From positions 54,760-91,262 of the forward strand of contig DHUL01000028.1 in the NCBI GenBank assembly GCA_002409145.1: DNA of 36,503 nt. Reading direction: 5' to 3'. Within the stretch, counting starts at the first letter, position 1. Each line of letters begins with the position of its first letter. Positions 24,865-33,164 of the stretch are shown piece by piece. The notes beneath the pieces were generated by a model. The model worked only from the letters and a program-made list of their open reading frames with translations, had not been told where the DNA came from and did not search any database. Made by a program: the position numbers and the translations under genes. The DNA comes from Bacteroidales bacterium UBA5235 (GTDB taxonomy: Bacteria > Bacteroidota > Bacteroidia > Bacteroidales > VadinHA17).

Positions 24865-27090
24865 ATGGAAACTCCTGTAAACAACAGAAGATTTGGCACC
24901 GCACCGGTCTATTTTACGGCTGTCTCCACCATACTTGGAGCCATCCTCTTCCTTCGCTTCGGATTTGCCGTGGGGACCCTCGGTTTCTGGGGCGCCCTTC
25001 TGCTGATCATCCTGGGCCATGCAGTGACAGTTCCAACTGCCCTGGCTATTTCCGAGCTTGCCACAAACAAGCGCGTCGAGGGTGGCGGCGAGTATTTCAT
25101 AATCTCCAGATCGTTCGGCCTGAACATCGGAGCTACTATCGGGATCGCCCTGTTCCTTTCCCAGGCTATAAGCGTTGCTTTCTACATAATAGCTTTCACC
25201 GAGGCATTCGAGTTTATCTTCAACTATGCAGCCAGTCGTCTCTCACTGGTCCTTCCAAGGCAGGTTATAAGCCTTCCGGTGACTGTAATCCTCGGACTGG
25301 TGATACTCCGCAAGGGATCCAACACCGGAGTGAAGATGCTTTATGCCGTAATAGCTGTACTGTTTCTGACCCTGTTGCTCTTCTTCCTGGGGAAACCGGT
25401 TGAAGGCAGCATGGCTCCGGGTCATCTTCCTGTCAGGGACATACGCAACATGGGCGATCTTTACCTGGTGTTTGCAATCTGTTTCCCTGCCTTCACCGGC
25501 ATGACAGCAGGAGTAGGTCTCTCCGGCGATCTGCGAAACCCCGCCAGATCAATCCCGGTTGGCACCATCCTGGCTACGGTTACGGGAATGATTGTCTACA
25601 TACTGGTTATCCTCAAGCTGGCGGTTTCCGCATCACCTGAAGATATGCTTGAAGACCAGCTTATCATGGGAAAAATTGCAATTGGCGGAGCAGTGATAGT
25701 TCCACTGGGACTGGCTGCATCAACCCTCTCATCCGCACTGGGCTCGGTACTGGTCGCCCCGAGAACCCTTCAGGCTCTCGCAAACGATGCCTCCTTCCCG
25801 TCAATGAGGATCAACAGGTGGCTCGCAGCATCAAGGAGCCGCGACGGTGAACCGGCGAACGCCACCAGGGTGACGCTGCTTATCGCGATAGTCTTCGTCG
25901 CCCTCGGAAATGTTAACGCGGTGGCTGAAATCATAACGATGTTCTACCTTGTCACCTATGGCTCTCTATGCCTCATCTCCTTCCTGAACCACTTCGGGGC
26001 ATCCCCCTCCTACAGACCGTCATTCAGGTCCAGATGGTACCTCTCCCTTCTGGGATTCATCGTTGCAGTATTGGTGATGTTCAGAATAAATACACTGTAC
26101 GCCCTGACATCTACCTTGCTTATAGTCTTAATATATTCATATATAAATCGATACCACCAGAACAGGACAGGACTGGAATCCCTCTTCGCAAACACACTGT
26201 TCCAGATAAGCCGGAATCTTCAGGTATACCTGCAGAAGAGCGAGAGCAAACGGAAGGAGAAGGAGTGGAGGCCGGGGGTGATATGCATCTCGAAGTACTC
26301 CTTCAAGAGAGAGAGAGCCTTCAGGCTTCTGAACTGGCTGTCATACAGTTACGGCTTCGGCACCTACCTTCACAGGATCGACGGATATTACTCCCGTGCC
26401 ACAAGCCAGCAGGCATCGGAGGAACTTGCAAAACTGATTGAACTTTATGATACCTCACATAACCATGTATATGTTGATACCATAATCTCCCCCTCCTACA
26501 CCTCGGCTATAGTACAGGCAATTCAGGTTCCGGGAATCTCGGGAATGGAGAATAATATGGTCCTCTTTGAGTATGACAAGGAAAACCCGGAGAATCTTGG
26601 TGAGATCATTGAAAACATGCGGCTGATCAAGGCCGGCGATTTCGACATATGCCTGCTGGCATCCGCTGCGAAGGAGATGAACTACACGAAGGGCATACAC
26701 GTGTGGATAGATTTCGAGGAGCCGGAGAATGCCAGCCTGCTGATTTTGCTCAGTTTCATAATCTCAGGCCATCCCGACTGGAAGAAATCTTTCATCAAGG
26801 TGTTCACCACCTGCAAACCGGGGCAGTATGAGGATACCAGGCGGGAGATGGCGGATCTTATGAGAACAGGCCGTCTGCCCATTACTGAGAATAACGTCGA
26901 AATCATCGAGGTTACCAACGGCACTTCCGTCAAAAACCTTATCAACGAAAGATCTTCTATGGCTGCGCTGGTCATGGCCGGATTCAGGCCGGAGATGCTG
27001 AGACATAATGGCGAGGCTGTTCTCGGGGGTTATGATAAAGCAGGAACTATCCTCTTTGTCAACTCCCAATACCAGAAGGAGATTGTATAA
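24865..27090 (+). CDS. APC-superfamily transporter, cation-chloride cotransporter (SLC12)-like
   Basis: A 741-residue integral membrane protein: about 12 transmembrane helices in residues 12-440 (opening FGTAPVYFTAVSTILGAILF, then the APC motif FPAFTGMTAGVGLSGDLRNPARSIP at about 211-235) and a 300-residue cytoplasmic C-terminal domain. The tail segment KGIHVWIDFEEPENASLLILL followed by KSFIKVFTTC resembles the SLC12 C-terminal domain, where a similar strand precedes a regulatory fold. So the closest guess is a bacterial Na+/K+/Cl- cotransporter-type protein rather than an amino-acid permease, though ion specificity is inferred. It is divergent from rlmN and ends at a strong bidirectional terminator. 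Confidence 0.85.
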   Translation: METPVNNRRFGTAPVYFTAVSTILGAILFLRFGFAVGTLGFWGALLLIILGHAVTVPTALAISELATNKRVEGGGEYFIISRSFGLNIGATIGIALFLSQAISVAFYIIAFTEAFEFIFNYAASRLSLVLPRQVISLPVTVILGLVILRKGSNTGVKMLYAVIAVLFLTLLLFFLGKPVEGSMAPGHLPVRDIRNMGDLYLVFAICFPAFTGMTAGVGLSGDLRNPARSIPVGTILATVTGMIVYILVILKLAVSASPEDMLEDQLIMGKIAIGGAVIVPLGLAASTLSSALGSVLVAPRTLQALANDASFPSMRINRWLAASRSRDGEPANATRVTLLIAIVFVALGNVNAVAEIITMFYLVTYGSLCLISFLNHFGASPSYRPSFRSRWYLSLLGFIVAVLVMFRINTLYALTSTLLIVLIYSYINRYHQNRTGLESLFANTLFQISRNLQVYLQKSESKRKEKEWRPGVICISKYSFKRERAFRLLNWLSYSYGFGTYLHRIDGYYSRATSQQASEELAKLIELYDTSHNHVYVDTIISPSYTSAIVQAIQVPGISGMENNMVLFEYDKENPENLGEIIENMRLIKAGDFDICLLASAAKEMNYTKGIHVWIDFEEPENASLLILLSFIISGHPDWKKSFIKVFTTCKPGQYEDTRREMADLMRTGRLPITENNVEIIEVTNGTSVKNLINERSSMAALVMAGFRPEMLRHNGEAVLGGYDKAGTILFVNSQYQKEIV

Positions 27091-27096
27091 TATGGA

Positions 27097-27127
27097 AGAG
27101 GCTGCCTCCCTCAGGTTGGCAGCCTCT
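27097..27127. terminator. bidirectional terminator between SLC12-like and M3 peptidase genes
   Basis: AGAGGCTGCC (27097-27106) and GGCAGCCTCT (27118-27127) form a perfect 10-bp stem with an 11-nt loop in the 62-nt gap between convergent genes. A/T-rich flanks on both sides allow use in either direction. Confidence 0.75.
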
Positions 27128-27152
27128 CTTATATTCGGCTGAAAGCTGTTGG

Positions 27153-29246
27153 TCAGTTCAGTCCCCTGTTCCTGAGCAGCGGCTCTATCTCAGGCTCACG
27201 GCCGCGGAAGTTAAGGTACATCTTCTCGGCATCCATGATTCCCATCTTCTCAAGCACATTCTTTCTGAATGAAGTAGCCGTCTCCTGGTCAAACAAGCCT
27301 TTCTCGCTGAATGCTTCGAAGGCGTCATTGTCAAGCACTGCAGCCCATGTATAGACATAATATCCGGCATCATAGCCTTCAATCATGTGCAGGAAATAGG
27401 TGGTGCGGTACCTGGGTTCGATCTCCGGTATCAGGCCGATCTTCTTCATGGTCTCCTTCTCGAACTGCTGCGGATCAACCTGCACCGGTGCTTCAAGTGA
27501 ATAATACGCCATGTCAAGAAGAGAAGCAGCCATGATCTCAACATTATCAAATCCTGTATTGAAAAAGCTGCTGTTCCTGATTTTTTTAACCAGGGCTTCA
27601 GGGATGACCTCTCCGGTCTCGTAATGCTTTGCGTACATTGCAAGCACTTCGGGCTTGGTAGCCCAGTGTTCCATTATCTGTGACGGAAGTTCAACTATAT
27701 CCCATGCCACGGTGGTTGATGAGTAGGTGTTCTCCGAGAAAAGAGCCTGAAGTCCGTGACCGAACTCATGGAAGAGGGTCAGTACGTCATCCATGCTCAG
27801 CAGGGCAGGTTTGCCTCCGGAAGGAGGAGTGAAATTGCCCACTATTGTTACCACAGGGGCTATCTCCTTGCCGTCAACAACCTTGTGGTCACGGTATCCT
27901 CCGCACCATGCTCCCTGACGTTTGCTCTCACGAGGATAAAAGTCCATGTAAAGCACTCCCACATGGCTGCCGTCGGCTTCCTTCACCTCAAAAGCCTGTG
28001 CATCGGGATGAGGCAGGGGAATGTCATCTATCCGTGTGAAGGTGATACCGTACAGCCTGTTGGCAACGGCAAAAGCGCCGTCGCGTACGTTGTCAAGACT
28101 GAAGTATGGCCTCAGCTCGTTCTCGTCAAGATCATACTTCGCTTTGCGCAACTTTTCAGCATAATACCACCAGTCATGGGGTTCAATCTTAAACATGCCT
28201 CCTTCAGCGTCGGCTATCTTCTGCATCTCATTACGCTCACGCTTTGCGACGGGAAGTGACCTCTCCAGCAGGTTATTGAGCAGGTTGAGTACATTATCAG
28301 GGGTCTTGGCCATGCGGGTTTCAAGGACGATGTCAGCGTGGGTCCTGTATCCCAGCAGCTTTGCTCTCTCTGCCCTGATCCTGACAATTTCAGCTACTAT
28401 TTTATTATTATCATTCTCATTACCGTTGTTGCCGCGGTTGAGGTAGGCATCATAGAGCTTCTTACGCAGATCACGGTTGTCAGCATACTGCAGGAAGGGG
28501 ATCATACTCGGTTTCTGGGTGGTGAATACCCATTTGCCCTCCATGCCGTCACTCTTTGCCATATCAGCTGCACCGGCAATTACACTTTCGGGAAGACCCT
28601 TCAGGTCAGCCTCATTATCAATGACAAGCCTGAAGCTGTTGGTCTCCTCCAGGACGTTCTGACTGAATTTTACGGTCAGGACTGAAAGTTCCTGGTTGAG
28701 CTTCTTAAGTTTCTCCTGTTCTTCCGGGCTGAGCAGGGCACCGTTGCGCACAAAGCTCTTATACATGTTTTCGAGCAGGAAGAGCTGCTCATCATTCAGC
28801 TGTTCAGCGGACCTGTTCTCCCAAACCGCCTTTATCCGTCCGAAAAGCTCCGCATTCAGCAAAATCTCATCACTGAAAGCAGACACTTTGGGAGCTATTT
28901 CCATCTGCAGCGCTTCAAGAGTGTCATTGGTATTGGCGCTGGTCTGTGAAGAAAATACATAGGCTACTTTTGACATAAGTTCACCTGCCCTGTCGTATTT
29001 TGCCACAGTGTTGGCAAATGTGGGTGCCTCTGTGTCTGATGTGATCTCAGCTATCTGCAGCCTGGCCAGTGCGATGCCCGAGTCGATGGCAGGAAGATAG
29101 TGTTCGTTCTTTATCTGCTCAAAGGGTGGCACACCGAACGGAGTCTTCCATTCGGCGAAGAAGGGATTGCCCTGTTCCTTCTTCTGAGTGTTGCATGACA
29201 CAGCTGCAAGGGCAGCTGCCATCATGATTATAAATACTCTTTTCAC
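27153..29246 (-). CDS. M3 family oligopeptidase (Dcp-like), lipoprotein
   Basis: A 697-residue zinc metallopeptidase of the thimet-oligopeptidase/peptidyl-dipeptidase Dcp family, which trims peptides. A signal with lipobox (ALAAVSC, Cys19) indicates export to the periplasm or outer membrane. The HExxH site is HEFGH at residues 493-497, in LTLFHEFGHGLQALF; the downstream third ligand region ELPSQIMEHWATKP follows. Other M3 marks are FFAEWKTPFGVPPFEQI and FYPRESKRQGAWCGGYRD. Length matches Dcp. The gene is monocistronic, convergent with the SLC12-like transporter. Confidence 0.95.
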   Translation of the reverse strand: MKRVFIIMMAAALAAVSCNTQKKEQGNPFFAEWKTPFGVPPFEQIKNEHYLPAIDSGIALARLQIAEITSDTEAPTFANTVAKYDRAGELMSKVAYVFSSQTSANTNDTLEALQMEIAPKVSAFSDEILLNAELFGRIKAVWENRSAEQLNDEQLFLLENMYKSFVRNGALLSPEEQEKLKKLNQELSVLTVKFSQNVLEETNSFRLVIDNEADLKGLPESVIAGAADMAKSDGMEGKWVFTTQKPSMIPFLQYADNRDLRKKLYDAYLNRGNNGNENDNNKIVAEIVRIRAERAKLLGYRTHADIVLETRMAKTPDNVLNLLNNLLERSLPVAKRERNEMQKIADAEGGMFKIEPHDWWYYAEKLRKAKYDLDENELRPYFSLDNVRDGAFAVANRLYGITFTRIDDIPLPHPDAQAFEVKEADGSHVGVLYMDFYPRESKRQGAWCGGYRDHKVVDGKEIAPVVTIVGNFTPPSGGKPALLSMDDVLTLFHEFGHGLQALFSENTYSSTTVAWDIVELPSQIMEHWATKPEVLAMYAKHYETGEVIPEALVKKIRNSSFFNTGFDNVEIMAASLLDMAYYSLEAPVQVDPQQFEKETMKKIGLIPEIEPRYRTTYFLHMIEGYDAGYYVYTWAAVLDNDAFEAFSEKGLFDQETATSFRKNVLEKMGIMDAEKMYLNFRGREPEIEPLLRNRGLN

Positions 29247-29440
29247 GTTATGTTTTGTTTGTGGTTTAATTTCAGGCCTTAAAGGTAATTTTTTTAAGCT
29301 AATCGTTAAATGACTTATCAGCCTCCGGCCTTTTTGAAGAGTGATGATCCGGGGCCTAACGGAGAATCTGTAAAAAAATTTTGTTGATAACTTGTTAAAG
29401 TTTGAAACATTTATGCCGGATGGTGAGTATAAAGTGCAGT

Positions 29441-29462
29441 TGCATCAGTTAAATTTGATGCA
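29441..29462. promoter_or_regulatory. 7-bp dyad overlapping the promoter of the T9SS mini-gene
   Basis: TGCATCA (29441-29447) and TGATGCA (29456-29462) form a 7-bp inverted repeat with an 8-nt spacer. The -7 box TAAATTTG (29450-29457) lies inside it. A dimeric regulator could block the promoter here; no such protein is identified. Confidence 0.4.
29450..29457 (+). promoter_or_regulatory. -7 box (TAAATTTG) of the T9SS mini-gene
   Basis: Perfect TAnnTTTG match, 43 nt before the ATG at 29501. No good -33 element was seen. The rest of the 254-nt divergent gap from the M3 peptidase gene (29247-29500) is A/T-rich and shows no gene. Confidence 0.4.
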
Positions 29463-29500
29463 ATGATGACTAACCTCGCAAAAGTATTGACAATTCGCCT

Positions 29501-29881
29501 ATGAAAAGACATTTACCCGGAATTATCTTGTCATCAATCACTTGCTGCCTGCTCATACTGTCGCTGAGCGCAGTAGCCGGACAAACAGGTGACGGTCAGC
29601 CTGCCCGGGCCAGATCAGCCATCACTGATTCTGTGGCGCACAATCTCGCTGAAAGAATAAAGATTTATCCCAATCCGGTCAAGAGTGAACTGATTGCCGA
29701 TCATATAGAAGACATCACTATGATTGAGATATTTGATGTAACCGGCAATAAATGCATGAATGAGGTATGCGACAATCACAACCAGGTGATCATCGAGGTT
29801 TCTCTTCTCAGGAAGGGGATTTACTTCATAAGGTTCATCTCCCCACGGGCGACCATAATGAAGAGATTTATAAAGGAATAA
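29501..29881 (+). CDS. small secreted protein with T9SS type A sorting domain
   Basis: A 126-residue protein made of a signal peptide (about 1-27, ending SAVAGQ), a 25-residue linker rich in Ala/Arg/Ser, and a type A T9SS sorting domain (about 53-126). The domain shows the signature IYPNPVKSEL at its start, then EIFDVTGNK and the closing LLRKGIYFIRF...KRFIKE. Cargo proteins normally carry this domain behind a much larger passenger; here almost nothing precedes it. It may be a surface peptide, a sorting-machinery decoy, or a remnant of a larger protein. No upstream passenger reading frame was found. It has its own promoter and terminator. Confidence 0.85.
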   Translation: MKRHLPGIILSSITCCLLILSLSAVAGQTGDGQPARARSAITDSVAHNLAERIKIYPNPVKSELIADHIEDITMIEIFDVTGNKCMNEVCDNHNQVIIEVSLLRKGIYFIRFISPRATIMKRFIKE

Positions 29882-29907
29882 CCGGCACGTTCTTTTTTTA
29901 TACACTG

Positions 29908-29937
29908 ACCGCCCTGGATCTTCCGGGCGGTTTTTTT
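29908..29937 (+). terminator. Rho-independent terminator of the T9SS mini-gene
   Basis: ACCGCCC (29908-29914) pairs with GGGCGGT (29925-29931), with a 10-nt loop, followed by a T7 run. It lies 26 nt after the stop codon. Its 3' half also begins the first unit of a 42-nt tandem repeat. Confidence 0.85.
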
Positions 29938-30060
29938 GTGCTTACCGGTTTTACGAATGATCTTACGGAGGGCATTGTTGTGCTCCCGGGTTCGCAAAAT
30001 ATCTTCCGGACGGTTTTGTTGTGCACCCGGGTTCCCGACAGATCTTCCGGACAGTCTTTA
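29917..30060. repeat. degenerate 42-nt tandem repeat, three units plus a partial
   Basis: Units start at 29917, 29959 and about 30001 with GATCTTCCGGGCGG-, GATCTTACGGAGGG- and ATCTTCCGGACGG-, each continuing with a T-rich part, GTGCtCCCGGGTTC and an A/C-rich end; a partial fourth starts at 30041 (GATCTTCCGGACAG). The first unit is more diverged in its second half. The array lies between the terminator of the T9SS mini-gene and the end of the convergent hydrolase gene. Confidence 0.75.
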
Positions 30061-30104
30061 TACCATTTTGCACATGGCAGGCTCCATGTCCCCAGGTGTG
30101 AAAG

Positions 30105-30695
30105 TCACTTACCCGAGGTCTCAAGAACCATCTTTACCACTTCTGAGCCCACTGCTTCAAACATTACCTCTATGTTCCGGGTATACTCTGAATTGTGGCT
30201 CATGATTGCATCCTTTACCATGAATGCCCTGTAATCATGATTATTTGCTCCGACATATGTGGCAAGGACACAGCCCACGGCGCTGAGCCCTGTGAGGAAC
30301 AGCGTATTGCAGCCACTTTCCTTAAGTACCTTATCAAGATCTGTCTTGTTGAATCCGTCACCATAGGTCTTGATTACCTTTGGATCTTCAGGTTTTATGG
30401 GCACCGTTTCGGGAAACTCGAAGAGTTCAGTTCCCGGCTTCACCCCATATTCCTCCCCGTGATGGTAGACGAGGATCACAGGGTAACCGTGCTGCCTGAA
30501 CAGTGATATATAATACCCGATATTGGCCATTGCCTTCTCCCTTTCAACATCAGGGATCATAGGCAGAAAGGCATTCTGAATATCAATTACCAGGAGGGCC
30601 GGTTTGACAGGTTCAGCCGGAGTTTGAGCTACAGATGTCAGCGTCAGGCCTCCCAGCAGCATCATTACCAGGAAAGGCAGGATTCTTGTTTTCAT
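30105..30695 (-). CDS. exported isochorismatase-like cysteine hydrolase
   Basis: A 196-residue isochorismatase/nicotinamidase-superfamily hydrolase. The catalytic triad is intact: Asp38 (LLVIDIQNAF), Lys109 (VIKTYGDGF) and Cys142 (LSAVGCVLAT). It carries a clear signal peptide (MKTRILPFLVMMLLGGLTLTSVAQ), unusual because most family members act in the cytoplasm. The substrate might be an amide or a cyclic compound; sequence does not tell. It is the last gene of a run of minus-strand genes, 88 nt downstream of the M28 peptidase; its own promoter in that gap is possible but I see no clear box. Confidence 0.9.
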   Translation of the reverse strand: MKTRILPFLVMMLLGGLTLTSVAQTPAEPVKPALLVIDIQNAFLPMIPDVEREKAMANIGYYISLFRQHGYPVILVYHHGEEYGVKPGTELFEFPETVPIKPEDPKVIKTYGDGFNKTDLDKVLKESGCNTLFLTGLSAVGCVLATYVGANNHDYRAFMVKDAIMSHNSEYTRNIEVMFEAVGSEVVKMVLETSGK

Positions 30696-30783
30696 TTGCG
30701 TAACGGATTAGTGTCTGTTTTAATGCACAATATTTCATCTAATCTATCAAATAATTGTGACATATAAGGACTGGTTTCTCCGG

Positions 30784-31995
30784 CTATATCATCCGGATTA
30801 ATTCATTCAGTGCGTTAGCTATCTCAACCAGTTTGTGGCAGTCAGTTATCTCCGGCCTGTCCTTCGGGGTATGGGTTACGTCCTGGCTTTCCATGTTGTC
30901 AATGAACCACTTCGAGGTTACAGCCACGGCAGGCACCCCGAACTGCACGAATATGCTATGGTCACCCTGAGGCCACTGCGGACCCTTTGTCAATCCGGGG
31001 TAACTGTCAATTATGTGTGTCAGCTTTTCAGACAGCTCTTCAGGCAGGTTGAATTCCGAGAATGCTGACGGTCCCTCATGATAGCCGGCACCATCAATAT
31101 TGATGTCAAGGATCATATTGCCAAATTTCTCCTGGTTGGCTGCGATATAATTCATCTGCCCGGGAACAGCATAATAATCTTCCCCGTTAAAGGCTACAAG
31201 TTCAATCTGCCGCTTTCCGTTATAATCGCGCAGCAATTCAGCCAGTAACATAAGCACGATAACACCTGTGGCATTGTCTATGGCGCCTCGAGTACCCTTC
31301 TTAGCATCTATATGGGCCGTAACGACTATCCTGCCGGCATCTTCGGGGCCCCTGGCCGCGATGATGTTATAACCCTTTCCGGGAATCCGCTCCGACACAG
31401 ACTCAAGGTTTGCCTGGCTGCCTGAATGAACCGCGAGTCTCATCCCCTCCTCTTCCGTCATATAGACTGAGGGGATGTCAAAGTCGCCATCCTCTATAAG
31501 TGGGAAGGGATAGACTCCTCCTGCCAGGGCTGAGTTTCTACCGGTTGCACCTATCACCGCGGCAGGATTGCCCTTCTCGAGGAGGGCAATGATCTTCCGG
31601 CTCTCCTCCGGGTTGTAGAAGACAAAATTCTTTGGCATCAGTTGTTCCCTGGCTATCGGGCCATGCAGCAGGATTATTTTTCCTGTGATCTCTGCGTGCT
31701 CCAGTTCATCTATGGTTGATATGGCCAGCAGCGGGGCGCTGCCTTTGAAAGACAGTGAGTAGTGTCCAACGAAGACCTCAAAGCTGTTGCCGTCACACTC
31801 AAGCCTCGCACCGCCATCCTCCCAGTCTATTGCATCAAACTCAGCTGCTGAAGTTTTCCAGCCTGCGGCTGCCAGCTCCTTTTCAAGGAAGCGGGTTGCC
31901 TCCCTGTTACCATCGCTGCCCACGCACCTCTCACCTATCCTGTTGCAAAGTATATCAAGGTAATAAACACTCTGTTTGTACATCTTCTCAATCAT
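30784..31995 (-). CDS. M28 family zinc aminopeptidase
   Basis: A 403-residue two-zinc peptidase of family M28. Expected ligands and base are present: His228 (TAHIDAK), Asp240 (GAIDNATG), the Glu272-Asp273 pair (FNGEDYY), Asp301 (NIDGAG) and His375 (VTHTPKD). A PA-like insert (about 75-200) lies between the N-terminal helix and the catalytic part. No signal peptide is seen: the protein begins MIEKMYKQSVYYLDIL, so unlike many M28 enzymes it is probably cytoplasmic, or it is annotated too short. It likely removes N-terminal residues. It follows rsgA after 59 nt containing a heptamer repeat. Confidence 0.93.
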   Translation of the reverse strand: MIEKMYKQSVYYLDILCNRIGERCVGSDGNREATRFLEKELAAAGWKTSAAEFDAIDWEDGGARLECDGNSFEVFVGHYSLSFKGSAPLLAISTIDELEHAEITGKIILLHGPIAREQLMPKNFVFYNPEESRKIIALLEKGNPAAVIGATGRNSALAGGVYPFPLIEDGDFDIPSVYMTEEEGMRLAVHSGSQANLESVSERIPGKGYNIIAARGPEDAGRIVVTAHIDAKKGTRGAIDNATGVIVLMLLAELLRDYNGKRQIELVAFNGEDYYAVPGQMNYIAANQEKFGNMILDINIDGAGYHEGPSAFSEFNLPEELSEKLTHIIDSYPGLTKGPQWPQGDHSIFVQFGVPAVAVTSKWFIDNMESQDVTHTPKDRPEITDCHKLVEIANALNELIRMI

Positions 31996-32023
31996 AAATC
32001 TCGTAACTCTTTATTGTGAAATT

Positions 32024-32051
32024 GCAAATCCCAAATCGCAAATCGCAAATC
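32024..32051. repeat. heptamer tandem array (GCAAATC)x4
   Basis: Four 7-nt units: GCAAATC (32024-32030), CCAAATC (32031-32037), GCAAATC (32038-32044), GCAAATC (32045-32051). It begins 3 nt past the rsgA stop codon when read on the minus strand, so it opens the rsgA 3' untranslated region, upstream of the M28 gene. Confidence 0.9.
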
Positions 32052-32054
32052 CAA

Positions 32055-33155
32055 TTATTCTTCTTGGTTTTTCCTTTGAATTCTGTGATAATCCTTCAGA
32101 ATCTTACCGAAGTGCTTTTCCTTTCTTCTCTTTTCTGCAACCGTGATGGTAAACCTCTCCTGCTCCTTCAGCATCTTCAGGTAGTTTTCATATGAATCCC
32201 TGTCAATGTCACCCTTTTCAACTGCTTCCACTACCGCACAACCTGCCTCGCTGACATGCCGGCAGTCGGGGTATCTGCACTCTGCTGCCACATCGGCTAT
32301 AGCACGGAATGTGGTGCTCAGCCCCGTTGAATCATCGGTAAGCCCAAGTTCTTTCATCCCCGGTGTGTCAATGATGATGCTTCCATTCTCAAGAACGAAC
32401 AGTTCACGATGCTCCGTCACATGTCTCCCCTTGTTCGTGCTGCTGCTTATCGCTCCGGTCTTAAGGGCCTCTCTCTGAAGGAGGGTGTTGATGAGCGTCG
32501 ACTTACCGACACCTGAAGATCCGATCATACAGTATGTCCTGCCTCTTTCCATCATGCTTATCACCCTGTCAACACCCTCCCTGGTTACATTGCTTAACAG
32601 GACGAGTTTCATATGCCTGTCACGTTTTGCGAGGGCTCTGACTGCTTCGTCCGTCACCTCCGGGCTTACGAGGTCGATCTTGCTCAGCACGAGCAGAGGT
32701 TCAATTCCGGCTGAATAGCAGATGGTCAGATATCGTTCCAGTCTGTTGATATTGAAGTTATTGCTGATAGCCTGAACTATAAAGGCATAATCAATATTTG
32801 CAGAGATTATCTGTATCTCCCCGGGTTTTCCCACTGCCTGGCGGGCCAGCACTGATTTCCTGGGCAGGATCATATTTATGATTGCCTGGTCAGGACCGTA
32901 CGGGGTGATTTCCACCCAGTCGCCCACCGCCGGGAAATCCTTTCGTGAAGCGGCTGAGTATCTCATGTTGCCGGTAATCTCGGCATCATACTCGTTTTCA
33001 CCGTCAGAAACGGCGTATCGCTCGCGGTGCTCGCGGATCACCCTGGCGATATGTGGCTGCTCCGGCAGATTATCACTGATGTAGCTCCTCAACTCCGGCG
33101 TAAGTCCAAGCGCCGCGAGGCTGTTTCTCAAAGGTTCCTTTTCCTCCTGTGACAT
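32055..33155 (-). CDS. rsgA: ribosome small subunit-dependent GTPase A
   Basis: RsgA (YjeQ/YloQ) is a circularly permuted GTPase that assists the last steps of 30S maturation. The 366-residue protein has an OB-fold N-terminal domain (about 35-105), the permuted GTPase with G4 (LSKID, 157-161) before G1 (GSSGVGKST, 212-220) and G3 (DTPGM, 263-267), and a C-terminal zinc site (Cys293, Cys298, His300, Cys306). The tail is basic, consistent with rRNA contact. It starts 9 nt after the metallo-beta-lactamase gene, in the same direction, and so may share its transcript. Slightly longer than E. coli RsgA (350). Confidence 0.96.
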   Translation of the reverse strand: MSQEEKEPLRNSLAALGLTPELRSYISDNLPEQPHIARVIREHRERYAVSDGENEYDAEITGNMRYSAASRKDFPAVGDWVEITPYGPDQAIINMILPRKSVLARQAVGKPGEIQIISANIDYAFIVQAISNNFNINRLERYLTICYSAGIEPLLVLSKIDLVSPEVTDEAVRALAKRDRHMKLVLLSNVTREGVDRVISMMERGRTYCMIGSSGVGKSTLINTLLQREALKTGAISSSTNKGRHVTEHRELFVLENGSIIIDTPGMKELGLTDDSTGLSTTFRAIADVAAECRYPDCRHVSEAGCAVVEAVEKGDIDRDSYENYLKMLKEQERFTITVAEKRRKEKHFGKILKDYHRIQRKNQEE

Positions 33156-33164
33156 TTTCTGATC

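Noticed and set aside
29767..30234. Plus-strand frame of 155 codons after the T9SS mini-gene
   Set aside because: It overlaps the mini-gene in another frame, crosses the terminator and the 42-nt repeats, and then runs antisense to the hydrolase gene.
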